Shown: positions 33,498-45,925 of the stretch, piece after piece
How the letters are laid out: every line of letters begins with the position of its first letter
How positions within the stretch are numbered: the first letter of the stretch is position 1
Origin: Rhodococcus sp. 14-2470-1b
GTDB taxonomy: Bacteria; Actinomycetota; Actinomycetes; Mycobacteriales; Mycobacteriaceae
DNA length: 64,000 bases
Assembly (NCBI RefSeq): GCF_002259415.1
Contig: NZ_NPFY01000016.1
Span: forward strand, 124,001 to 188,000
Direction: 5' to 3'
Notes under the pieces: model-generated
Databases searched by the model: none
What the model was told of the DNA's origin: nothing
Seen by the model: the letters and a program-made list of their open reading frames with translations, nothing else
Position numbers and translations under genes: made by a program

Positions 33498-35792
33498 GTG
33501 GCAACATTTCTCTATCGAGTCGGTAAGTTCGCCTTCCGACGAAAAGGCATTGTCCTCGCCCTATGGCTGGCGATTCTCGTACTGGCAGGCGTCGGCGCCG
33601 CCACTCTGTCCGGCCCGACGGCCAACTCGTTCAACATCCCCGGCACGCCCGCGCAGGAGGCGCTCGACCTGCAGAGCGAGCGGTTCGGCAACGCCGAAGA
33701 TCCCCTGACCGCAGTATCGGCTCAGTACGTCTTCAAAGCTCCGGACGGTGAAACCCTCGACACTCCGGCGTACACCGCCGCGATCGACGCGACCATCGCG
33801 GACATCGACCAGATCGCCGACGTCGACGCCGCCGCCAAGCCCGGCGGGGCGCAACCGCTCGCCAACCCGGTCGCGGGCAACACCGCCATCGTCGAGCAGT
33901 ACAGTTCGCTGGCCGAGCAGGACGGAACCCCTGCCGACACCGCCGCAGCCAACGCGGCTGCACTGTCGCCGCTGAGCCCGAACGGCAACATCGGCACGCT
34001 CGAAGTTCCGCTGTCCGTCGAGCTCGCCGACGTCACGGAGGATCTGCGCACCTCGCTCGACGAGGCTGCTCAGCCTGCACGTGACGCCGGATTGACCGTC
34101 GAGCTGGGCGGCAGCGTCGCCCAGGATGCGTCGCCACCGGGTGGCACGTCCGAGCTCGTGGGTCTCGCTGTCGCAGCCGTCGTACTGCTCATCATGTTCG
34201 GGTCCGCAGCCGCAGCCAGCCTTCCGCTGATCACCGCGATCGTCGGCATCGGTATCAGCAGTCTCGCCATCACCACGGCGTCGGGCTTCGCCGATCTCTC
34301 GACCTTCACGCCGATTCTCGCGATCATGATCGGTTTGGCCGTCGCGATCGACTACTCCCTCTTCATTCTCGCCAGGTACAGGCACGAGCTCACGCTCACC
34401 GACGACCGTGAGGAAGCCGTCGGACGGTCGGTGGGGACCGCAGGATCCGCTGTTGTGTTCGCCGGCGCTACGGTGCTCATCGCACTGGTCGCACTGCGTG
34501 TCGTCGGTATCCCGTTCCTGTCGCAGATGGGTTACGCAGCCGGCTTCGCAGTGTTCGTCGCAGTCCTGATCGCGCTGACGTTCCTGCCCGCGTTGCTGGG
34601 TGTCTTCAAGGGCAAGGCGTTCGGCGGCAAGATCAAGTTCGTCAACACAACCGATCCCGAGGACCCGAACGCAGCGCCCACCAACGGTCTCCGCTGGGCA
34701 CGTGCGCTGGTCAAGCGTCCCGCGATCGGTCTGATCGGCGGCGTCGTACTGCTCGCCGTCATCGCAGGCCCGACGACCGGACTGTCGCTGGCGCTGCCCA
34801 GCATCGCCACCTCGGACCCGTCGACATCCGTCCGCAAGGCGTACGACCTGGTCGACGAGGGATTCGGACCCGGCCGCAACGGACCGCTCCTCGTCATCGC
34901 CGACGCTTCCGCGGCGCCGGAAGCGGATCGCACCGCTGGATTCGGCAAAGTCATCGAGTCGATCTACGAAGAAGACGACGTCGTGAACGCGCAGATCGTA
35001 GCGGTCAATCCGGCAGGTGACACCGCACAGATCCTCGTCACGCCGAACAGTTCGCCCAACAGTGACGCGACGAAGGACCTCGTTGCGAACCTTCGCGCGG
35101 CAGAGCCGGGCTTCGCCGAGACCGACGGCGTGTCGTACGGCGTGACCGGTCAGACAGCGCTCGAGCTCGATGTGTCCGAGCGTCTGCAGGATGCACTCGT
35201 GCCGTACCTCGCCGTGGTCGTCGGCCTGGCGTTCGTACTGCTGATGGTGGTGTTCCGGTCGATCCTGGTGCCGCTGACCGCGACACTCGGATTCTTGCTC
35301 AGCGTCCTGGCGACGTTCGGTGCGACGGTGTTCATCTTCCAGGAAGGCGGGCTGGGGCTGATCAGCAACCCGCAGCCGATCGTCAGCTTCATGCCGATCT
35401 TCCTCATCGGCGTCGTCTTCGGACTCGCGATGGATTATCAGGTGTTCCTGGTGTCGCGAATGCGCGAGGAGTTCGTCCACGGCACTCCCGCGAAGGACGC
35501 CGTCGTCAACGGGTTCAAGTACGGCGCCCGTGTGGTGACGTCGGCAGCGGTCATCATGATCTCGGTGTTCGCTGCGTTCATGGCCGAGCCCGACTCGTTC
35601 ATCAAGTCGATCGGGTTCGCGCTGGCCGCTGCAGTGTTCTTCGACGCGTTCGTCGTCCGCATGGTCATCATCCCGTCGGTGATGGCGCTGCTCGGCGACA
35701 AGGCGTGGTGGTTGCCGAAGTGGCTGGACAAGATCCTGCCCGACGTGGACATCGAGGGTGCCAAGTTGCAGAAGGCGACCCCGAAGTCCTGA
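33498..35792 (+). CDS. MMPL/RND-superfamily transporter
   Basis: A 764-aa membrane protein with the MMPL plan: first helix near residues 15-35, a large extracytoplasmic domain, a helix bundle with ILAIMIGLAVAIDYSLFILARYRHEL (the Asp-Tyr proton-relay segment), a second large loop and a second bundle containing VFGLAMDYQVFLVSRMREEF. Both halves keep the D-Y pair used for proton coupling. It begins at GTG 33498. Likely export of a lipid or hydrophobic drug; the size is shorter than lipid-exporting MmpL3 and closer to the YdfJ-like exporters. Confidence 0.9.
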   Translation: MATFLYRVGKFAFRRKGIVLALWLAILVLAGVGAATLSGPTANSFNIPGTPAQEALDLQSERFGNAEDPLTAVSAQYVFKAPDGETLDTPAYTAAIDATIADIDQIADVDAAAKPGGAQPLANPVAGNTAIVEQYSSLAEQDGTPADTAAANAAALSPLSPNGNIGTLEVPLSVELADVTEDLRTSLDEAAQPARDAGLTVELGGSVAQDASPPGGTSELVGLAVAAVVLLIMFGSAAAASLPLITAIVGIGISSLAITTASGFADLSTFTPILAIMIGLAVAIDYSLFILARYRHELTLTDDREEAVGRSVGTAGSAVVFAGATVLIALVALRVVGIPFLSQMGYAAGFAVFVAVLIALTFLPALLGVFKGKAFGGKIKFVNTTDPEDPNAAPTNGLRWARALVKRPAIGLIGGVVLLAVIAGPTTGLSLALPSIATSDPSTSVRKAYDLVDEGFGPGRNGPLLVIADASAAPEADRTAGFGKVIESIYEEDDVVNAQIVAVNPAGDTAQILVTPNSSPNSDATKDLVANLRAAEPGFAETDGVSYGVTGQTALELDVSERLQDALVPYLAVVVGLAFVLLMVVFRSILVPLTATLGFLLSVLATFGATVFIFQEGGLGLISNPQPIVSFMPIFLIGVVFGLAMDYQVFLVSRMREEFVHGTPAKDAVVNGFKYGARVVTSAAVIMISVFAAFMAEPDSFIKSIGFALAAAVFFDAFVVRMVIIPSVMALLGDKAWWLPKWLDKILPDVDIEGAKLQKATPKS

Positions 35793-35800
35793 CCTGGCCA

Positions 35801-35875
35801 GATGGCCGAAGATTGAAGTCCACCGGTAGAAATGTGGAGACTGTTACCCATGTGTACGAGTAATCTTCGGCCATC
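35801..35875 (+). promoter_or_regulatory. Long inverted repeat and probable leaderless promoter
   Basis: GATGGCCGAAGATT (35801-35814) and AATCTTCGGCCATC (35862-35875) are perfectly complementary 14-nt arms 47 nt apart; the right arm abuts the ATG at 35876. There is no Shine-Dalgarno site. TAATCT (35861-35866) suits a -10 whose start point would fall at or next to the ATG, giving leaderless mRNA. The arms could bind a repressor or form a hairpin that also ends the mmpL transcript. Confidence 0.6.
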
Positions 35876-37602
35876 ATGCTGATCCCGCTTCTCAAGACGT
35901 TCCTCGCCCCCTACAAAGGGGCGATCGCGGGGTTGGTCACCCTACAGCTCGTGGCCACGGCCGCGTCGCTGTACCTGCCCAGCCTCAACGCCGACATCAT
36001 CGACAACGGCGTCACGCGCGGCGACACGGGCTACATCCTCTCCACCGGTGGCTGGATGTTGCTCGTGTCGCTGGTGCAGATCGTGTGTTCGGTCGCGGCG
36101 GTGCTCATCGGGGCCAAGGCCGCGATGGGCGCAGGCCGAGACCTGCGCGGCGCCATCCTGCACCGCGTCGGCACGTTCTCGGCCCGGGAGGTCGGTCAGT
36201 TCGGTGCACCCTCGCTGATCACTCGCAACACCAACGACGTTCAACAGATTCAGCTTCTGATCGTCATGGGCTTCACCATCGTGGTGATGGCGCCGATCAT
36301 GTGCATCGGCGGCGTCGTGATGGCGTTGCGCGAAGACATCGGCCTGTCCTGGATTCTGCTCATCGCCGTACCTGGACTCGCCATCGCCATGGGCTTGATC
36401 GTCGCGAGAATGGTTCCGGGTTTCCGCGCCATGCAGGTGCGGATCGACGCGGTCAATCGTGTACTCCGTGAGCAGATCACCGGCATCCGTGTGGTCCGGG
36501 CCTTCGTCCGCGAACGCAAGGAAATCGACAGGTTCGGCGTCGCGAACGATTCACTCACGGCCGCCGCGCTGCATGTCGGCCGCCTGATGGCGTTGATGTT
36601 CCCGACGGTCATGCTGATCTCCAACGTCACCAGCGTCGCCGTCATCTGGTTCGGCGGGCACGCGATCAACAACGGCACCATGGAAATCGGCGCACTGACC
36701 GCGCTGCTCAGCTACATCATGCTCATCCTGATGTCGGTCATGATGGCGTCGTTCATCGCCATGATGGTGCCCCGCGCCTCGGTCTGCGCCGACCGCATCA
36801 GCCAAGTCCTGTCGACCGAGTCCTCCGTCGTCCTGCCCGCCCAGCCGAAACCGTTCGCGACCGCACCCGGAATCGTCGAGATGCGGAACGCCGAGTTCGC
36901 CTACCCAGGAGCCGAGTTCCCGGTACTGTGCGGCGTGAACTTCAAGGCGGAACCTGGCAAGGTGACCGCGATCATCGGCGGAACCGGGTCCGGCAAGTCC
37001 ACTCTGATCAACCTCGTTCCACGGCTCATCGACGTCACCGCCGGTCAGGTTCTCGTCGGCGGCACCGATATTCGAGACCTGGACATCGACGCTCTCCGGC
37101 AGGAAATCGGCCTGATCCCGCAGAAGCCCTTCCTCTTCTCCGGCACCATCGGATCCAATCTCCGCTACGGCAAAGCCGACGCCACCGACGACGAACTCTG
37201 GGAAGCACTGGAGATCGCGCAGGGAGCAGACTTCGTTCGCAAGATGCCGGAGGGCCTCGAAACCGAGGTATCTCAGGGCGGCACCACGGTCTCCGGAGGT
37301 CAACGTCAACGCCTGGCAATCGCGCGAGCGTTGGTTCGTAGACCGAGCATCTACCTGTTCGACGATTCGTTCTCCGCGCTGGACCTGACCACCGACTCCA
37401 AACTCCGAGCCGCGCTGAAGCCGGTCATGAAGGACGCCTGCATGATCGTTGTCGCCCAACGAGTCTCCACCATCATCGACGCCGACCAGATCCTCGTACT
37501 CGACGACGGGCAACCCGTCGGACTCGGAACACACGACGAGCTCATCGCCACGTGCCCGACGTACGCGGAGATCGTCGACTCCCAGCACGCGGTGGCTGCG
37601 TC

Positions 37603-37606
<4 letters not shown>
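35876..37606 (+). CDS. ABC exporter half-transporter, degenerate-site subunit (second pair)
   Basis: A 576-aa half-transporter: six helices, then Walker A IGGTGSGKST, signature VSGGQRQRLAIA, Walker B IYLFDDSFSALD (Asp for the catalytic Glu) and switch VVAQRVST with Gln for the H-loop His. Both changes mark the non-hydrolysing site of a heterodimer (TM287-like). Its stop overlaps the next ATG by 4 bp. The apparent lack of a ribosome-binding site is discussed under 35801-35875. A multidrug or lipid efflux function is likely. Confidence 0.92.
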
Positions 37607-41522
<3,916 letters not shown>

Positions 41523-41554
41523 CCGTGATCCTCCCGACAGCCTGCCTGTGTCGG

Positions 41555-43144
41555 TTACACGGTAGCCGTCCGGGCGGCGGCCACCCTCGCCCGGTACTCG
41601 GTGACGGCGTAGTCGTCGTAGTTCACCGACTTCAGCTGTCCGACGTACTGGCTCGCGAAGCCGGGGAACATCGTCGCGTTGAAACCGTCCTCGGTGAGGT
41701 ACCAGCTCGAGCAGCCGGAATTCCACGTCGTCCGCTGCAGCCGACGCTGCAGATCGGTGTTGTACTCGCGTTGCCTGTCCGCCCTGACCTCGAGAACCGA
41801 GTTCCGTGCGATCGCGTGGGAGATGGCGTCGACGAGATAGTCGATCTGAGCCTCCATGTAGACCAGCGCGGAACTGTGCCCCGGACCTGAGTTGGGGCCG
41901 AACGTGAAGTACATGTTCGGGTAGCCCGCGACGCTGATGGACTTGTAGGCCTTCGCGCCCGAGCTCCACTCGTCGGCCAGCACGCGGCCGTCGCGTCCGG
42001 TGATGGGAACCGGAGTGCCCGTCTTGGACACGTCGAATCCGGTGGCGAAGACGATCACGTCCGCCTGATGTTCGATACCTTCGACGGTGCGAATTCCCTT
42101 GGGTGCCAGACGCGCGATCGGCCAGGTCACCAGAGTGCAGTTGTCCCGCTGCAGCGCCGGATAGAACTCGCTCGTCATGAGCAATCGTTTGCATCCGGCC
42201 CGGAAATCGGGAGTGAGCTGCCGTCGAAGCCAGGGATCTCGAACCTGTCGCCGCAGATGCAGCTTGCCGACGGCTTCGACGACGCGGGTGAGCGGAGAAT
42301 TCCAGACGACGCCGAGGGCGACGGACTCGTGACCCCAGAACCAGGCCTTGCGTGCGATCGACTGCGCAGCCGGATACTTTCGGTACAGATCCTTGGTGGT
42401 CTGACGAGTGGTCAGATTGGTGCGGGGGAGCGCCCAGCCCGGCGTGCGCTGGAAGACCTTGACCGACTGCGCCACCTTGACCAGTTCTGGCACGATCTGG
42501 ACACCGGACGCCCCGGTCCCGATAACGGCCACCTTCTTGCCGGTGAAGTCGAACTCGTGATCCCAACGGGCGCTGTGGATCTTGTGGCCCTCGTACGTGT
42601 CGAGGCCGCGGATGCCCGGGAAGCTGACGTTCGCCAACGGGCCCGACGCCATGACGACAGACCGTGCACGTACCGAGGGGTGATCGTCGAACGTGACCTC
42701 CCACAGTGACGATGCCTCGTCCCAGTGGACACCGGTGACATTGTGCCCGAACCGCAGCAATGGACGCAGACCGAAATCGTCGACCATCCGCTCGATGTAC
42801 TTCAGGATCTCGGCGCTACCGGAATACGTCTGCGACCAATCCGGATTCGGGGCGAAACTGTACGAGTACAGCCTCGACGGGATGTCACACGCCGCGCCTG
42901 GGTAGGTGTTGTCACGCCATGTTCCACCAGGTGCCGATCCACGCTCGAAAATCGCAAGATTCTCGATTCGTTTCTGCTTGAGTCGAATTGCGGTACCGAT
43001 CCCGGCGAAGCCGCCGCCGATGACGGCTACATCGAGCGGGAGTGGAGCCTGCTGGAATGACCCATGGGACGGGAGTGGAGCCTGCTGGAATGACCCATGG
43101 GACGGGAGTGGAGCCTGCTGGAATGAACGCTGTTCGGCGCTCAT
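41555..43144 (-). CDS. Flavin-containing (Baeyer-Villiger-type) monooxygenase
   Basis: A 529-aa FAD/NADPH monooxygenase. FAD motif GGGFAGIG (about 43-50), the block GGTWRDNTYPGAACDIPS, the fingerprint YEGHKIHSARWDHE (class I BVMO pattern with Tyr for the first Phe), NADPH motif GTGASG and FATGFD. ATG 43144 overlaps the di-iron gene stop by 4 bp. The first 36 residues are a repeat, SFQQAPLPSHG twice plus SFQQAPLP, made by a 33-bp minisatellite. It resembles MymA/EthA-type enzymes in mycobacteria. Likely oxidises a ketone or lipid together with the SDR and di-iron protein. Confidence 0.9.
   Translation of the reverse strand: MSAEQRSFQQAPLPSHGSFQQAPLPSHGSFQQAPLPLDVAVIGGGFAGIGTAIRLKQKRIENLAIFERGSAPGGTWRDNTYPGAACDIPSRLYSYSFAPNPDWSQTYSGSAEILKYIERMVDDFGLRPLLRFGHNVTGVHWDEASSLWEVTFDDHPSVRARSVVMASGPLANVSFPGIRGLDTYEGHKIHSARWDHEFDFTGKKVAVIGTGASGVQIVPELVKVAQSVKVFQRTPGWALPRTNLTTRQTTKDLYRKYPAAQSIARKAWFWGHESVALGVVWNSPLTRVVEAVGKLHLRRQVRDPWLRRQLTPDFRAGCKRLLMTSEFYPALQRDNCTLVTWPIARLAPKGIRTVEGIEHQADVIVFATGFDVSKTGTPVPITGRDGRVLADEWSSGAKAYKSISVAGYPNMYFTFGPNSGPGHSSALVYMEAQIDYLVDAISHAIARNSVLEVRADRQREYNTDLQRRLQRTTWNSGCSSWYLTEDGFNATMFPGFASQYVGQLKSVNYDDYAVTEYRARVAAARTATV
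43041..43126 (-). repeat. 33-bp in-frame minisatellite in the monooxygenase gene
   Basis: Two identical 33-bp units (43041-43073, 43074-43106) and the first 20 bp of a third (43107-43126). Read on the minus strand it adds 11 residues per unit (SFQQAPLPSHG) to the N-terminus ahead of the FAD domain. Confidence 0.95.
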
Positions 43145-44061
43145 GCGACGGGCTCGTAGGTGAGTTCCTTCGACCAGGTGGGCTGTGGGCGCAGCAGCTT
43201 TTTCGGGTACTTGGCCGTTGCTCGAACCAGGGCGTCGGCGAACTTGTGGTACGGGTGCGCACGGTTGATGACGACGCCGGAGTGCCAGCTGATGAAGCGG
43301 TACATGGGCAGACGCTTCGGGAATTCGCTTCTTTCGCCGACCTTCTTGAATCTGCGCATCGCGGTGTACAGGCGTTCCTCGTCGACACCCATGGCCACGA
43401 TGTTGTCGCGCATCTTGTTCAGCAGTGGGATGTAACGAAGGGTGCCGACGATCAGCGACGGATTCATCCAGGCTCCGACGGTCTCCACCAGGATTTTTCG
43501 CATCGTCGCGTGTCCCAGGAGTTCGATGACCTGGAAATCGACTGCAAGATGGCGTGATTCGTCGGAGTTGATCTTCTTGAAGACCTCCTGGCAGACCGGG
43601 TCGTCGATCTCGTCGACGATGAACTTGACCAGTGCGCCGTCGAGTGCGACCTCGAGCATCGGGATGACGGTCCCGAGGACGGCGAGCGACGTCTGATCCG
43701 AGTACTTGTCCAGCCAGTCGATGACGAGTTTGACGTTCACGTTGGGCTGAGGGATCTCGTCGCCGTCGAGCATGCCCCACCGCCGCATCAGTGCGAGTTC
43801 GGCGTTGGCGTGTTTCTGTTCCTCTGCGTGGAAGTAGGTGTAGATCTCCTTCAATGTGTCCGTCGGAGCTTTCTTCGCCATAGCCGCGAAACCGCGGGCG
43901 CCGACGTTCTCGATCCACATCAGGTCCGACATGAACGGCTTCAGCTTCGTCCAGAGTTCAGGGCCGATGGTCTCCGCTCCCGGTGCGTCCCAGTCGATGT
44001 CGGCCAACGCCCACTGCTTGTCCTTGATCTTGACGAGCATCTCGTCGAAGTCGAATGCCAT
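43141..44061 (-). CDS. Ferritin-like di-iron protein, putative oxygenase
   Basis: A 306-aa mostly helical protein. The set Glu51, Glu81-x-x-His84 (AEEQKHAN), Glu137 and Glu168-x-x-His171 (DESRHLAVD) forms a four-helix-bundle di-iron site like that of ferritin-like oxygenases and AurF-type N-oxygenases. It is flanked by SDR (1-nt gap) and monooxygenase (4-bp overlap), so the three are one operon. The substrate is unknown; fatty acid or aldehyde chemistry would fit the neighbours. Confidence 0.8.
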   Translation of the reverse strand: MAFDFDEMLVKIKDKQWALADIDWDAPGAETIGPELWTKLKPFMSDLMWIENVGARGFAAMAKKAPTDTLKEIYTYFHAEEQKHANAELALMRRWGMLDGDEIPQPNVNVKLVIDWLDKYSDQTSLAVLGTVIPMLEVALDGALVKFIVDEIDDPVCQEVFKKINSDESRHLAVDFQVIELLGHATMRKILVETVGAWMNPSLIVGTLRYIPLLNKMRDNIVAMGVDEERLYTAMRRFKKVGERSEFPKRLPMYRFISWHSGVVINRAHPYHKFADALVRATAKYPKKLLRPQPTWSKELTYEPVA

Positions 44062-44062
44062 G

Positions 44063-44878
44063 TCAGACTCCTGCTTCCTGTGTGGTTTCCTGTGGTGCGA
44101 AACGCGCGAGCAACCCGAGCGTTCGGGTGTAGAGCGCGGGGGCGATGCGTTTGAGACGCCAGATGACTTTCGCGTCGATCTGCGGCACGACGTAGAGGCG
44201 GCCGCGGTCGTACTTGTTCAAGGTGTCGACGGCGACCTTCTCCGGCGTGAACCCCGTCGTGCGCATCAGTGTCTCGGCGATCTTGTTGCCGGCAGCGGTG
44301 ATTCGTCCGTCCTTGGCGACATTCGTCTTCACGAACGTCGGGCACAGCACGGTGACGCGCACGCCTTCGGCGGCCATGGTCTCCGACAACGAGATGACGC
44401 CGGCTTTGCCCACGTTGTACGGCGCCATCAGTGGCGCAGCCCCGAATCCTGCCGCGGACGCGACATTGATGAAGCCACCCTCGCCGACGGCCTTCATGGC
44501 AGGCGCGAAGATTTCGCAGCCGTGGATCACTCCCCAGAGATTGATCCCCAGCGCCCAGTTCCAGTCCTCGAACCCGATATCGCCGACGGGTGTGCCGCCG
44601 ATTCCGACACCCGCATTGTTGATCACGAGGGTCGGCGGACGGCCGAAGGTCAGTTCGGTGAACAACGCAAGGTCCTCGACCTGTTCGCGCCGAGCGACAT
44701 CGCACTTCACCGCATGTGCTGTATCGCCGATGAGAGCAGCGGTGTCCTCGGCACGCGGTAGGGAAATGTCGGCGCAGATCACCTCGCCACCGCGCTTCGC
44801 GAGCTCGAGCGCAAACGCGCGGCCTATTCCGCTGCCCGCTCCGGTCACCACGGCACGAGCGTTGTACGACGGTTTCAT
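44063..44878 (-). CDS. Short-chain dehydrogenase/reductase
   Basis: A 271-aa classical SDR: cofactor motif TGAGSGIG (12-19), NNAG (87-90), catalytic Ser141, Tyr154 and Lys158 (YNVGK). The C-terminal 50 residues (VVPQIDAKVIWRLKRIAPALYTRTLGLLARF) suggest membrane contact, as in mycobacterial SadH-like SDRs that work on lipids. It is first gene of the SDR / di-iron / monooxygenase operon, with a 30-bp palindromic operator immediately upstream. Confidence 0.9.
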   Translation of the reverse strand: MKPSYNARAVVTGAGSGIGRAFALELAKRGGEVICADISLPRAEDTAALIGDTAHAVKCDVARREQVEDLALFTELTFGRPPTLVINNAGVGIGGTPVGDIGFEDWNWALGINLWGVIHGCEIFAPAMKAVGEGGFINVASAAGFGAAPLMAPYNVGKAGVISLSETMAAEGVRVTVLCPTFVKTNVAKDGRITAAGNKIAETLMRTTGFTPEKVAVDTLNKYDRGRLYVVPQIDAKVIWRLKRIAPALYTRTLGLLARFAPQETTQEAGV

Positions 44879-44894
44879 TCGTTCAGACTCATAC

Positions 44895-44924
44895 CGATTG
44901 TGCCATTTGTCAATGGCTCAATCG
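44895..44924 (-). promoter_or_regulatory. 30-bp palindromic operator before the SDR operon
   Basis: CGATTG-t-GCCATT-tgtc-AATGGC-t-CAATCG: all 12 arm pairs match apart from the single unpaired t on each side. It lies 17 nt upstream of the SDR start. The length and symmetry suit a TetR-family dimer. No TetR gene adjoins the operon. Confidence 0.75.
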
Positions 44925-44937
44925 ATGCGGTCTGTGG

Positions 44938-45083
44938 GAGCGAACGTGTCGTTCGGTCACCGGCGGGGCTGGGCGCGCGGGTTGTTGCCGACTGCGCGGG
45001 TTGCACGGTAGTTGTCAACCTGCGCGTTCGCGGGAAGGTGCGCGGGACGAGTTCGGACGTGACCGAATGTGTCGTTCGGTCAC
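44938..45083. repeat. Dispersed inverted repeat, family A copies 3 and 4
   Basis: GAGCGAACGTGTCGTTCGGTCAC (44938-44960) and, inverted at the far end, GTGACCGAATGTGTCGTTCGGTCAC (45059-45083). The right copy is itself palindromic (GTGACCGAA / TTCGGTCAC). The 98 nt between contain no gene. It lies between the SDR operon promoter and the end of yhhQ. Confidence 0.8.
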
Positions 45084-45114
45084 GCCCGAGGGGTGAGATG
45101 TACCAGAGCAGGAA

Positions 45115-45864
45115 CTACGCCGTGACGGAGTCCTGGTAGCTCGGTTCGCGCTTCTTGATGTAAGCGATCACGCGGTAGGTGATGGGAAGTACGAGAATCT
45201 CGACGAGGGTCTTCCAGAGGAAGCCGACGATGACGTAGTTGACGAAGTCTTCCCACGTCGAGATGCCGATGACGCCGGCGGCGATGGAGCAGAAGATCAG
45301 GGTGTCGAAGAATTCGCCGACGACTGTCGAGCCGATCAGTCGCGCCCACAGGTGCTTTTCCTTGGTGCGCTGTTTGATCTTGACGAGGACGAGGGCGTTG
45401 AGCATCTGCCCGACGAAGTATCCCGCGAGACCGGCAACGACCAGCCGCGGTACCACGCCGACGACGGTTTCCAGCGATTCCTGATTCTCGTAGAAGCTGG
45501 CTGCGGGGAGCTCGATGGCGATCCAGAAGCACACGGCGGCGAGGATGATCGACCCGAAGCCGAGGTAGATCGCGCGACGCGTCGCTTTGAAGCCGTACAC
45601 CTCGCTGAGGACGTCGCCCAGGATGTACGCGAGCGGAAAGAGGAAGAATGCGCCGTCGGTGTTGATCGGCAGCACCTGGAACGGGCCGAGGAATACTTCG
45701 CTGTCACCGAAGAACGCGACGCCTTTGCTCGCCGTCACATTCGAGATGATCAGGGTTGCGGCGAACAAGGCCACGATGGTCGGGTAGTAGCCGCGGCTGA
45801 CGTGCGCGAACTGCGCAACGGCGCCTGGCGTGTCTTCGGATTTCTGAGCTGTCACGTGCCTCAT
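45115..45864 (-). CDS. yhhQ: Queuosine-precursor transporter (YhhQ/DUF165 family)
   Basis: A 249-aa membrane protein with about six helices and the YhhQ blocks ATLIISNVTASKG, PLAYILGDVLSEVYGF, the R-x-A-I-Y-L-G segment, and GSTVVGEFFDTLIFCSIA with the conserved Glu/Asp. The family imports preQ0, preQ1 or queuine. Together with tgt (39587) and gluQ (45926) this implies uptake and use of a deazapurine base. GTG 45855 is an alternative start. I looked for a preQ1 riboswitch in the short upstream region and saw none. Confidence 0.9.
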   Translation of the reverse strand: MRHVTAQKSEDTPGAVAQFAHVSRGYYPTIVALFAATLIISNVTASKGVAFFGDSEVFLGPFQVLPINTDGAFFLFPLAYILGDVLSEVYGFKATRRAIYLGFGSIILAAVCFWIAIELPAASFYENQESLETVVGVVPRLVVAGLAGYFVGQMLNALVLVKIKQRTKEKHLWARLIGSTVVGEFFDTLIFCSIAAGVIGISTWEDFVNYVIVGFLWKTLVEILVLPITYRVIAYIKKREPSYQDSVTA

Positions 45865-45925
45865 CCAAACACGGGAAATCCCCAGGTCCGAATCGGAAGT
45901 GCGCCGAATCGAGCAGCCGAGTCCG

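Noticed and set aside
33561..35480. A 639-aa minus-strand frame opposite the MMPL gene
   Set aside because: Asp/Arg/Gln-rich translation without domains, exactly antisense to a well-supported transporter.
43041..43126. 33-bp repeats considered as CRISPR or insertion-site duplication
   Set aside because: Units are directly adjacent, in frame and coding, with no unique spacers or mobile element.
45865..45925. Possible preQ1 riboswitch upstream of yhhQ
   Set aside because: The 61-nt gap shows no convincing preQ1-I or preQ1-II pseudoknot pattern, and gluQ ends at once upstream.
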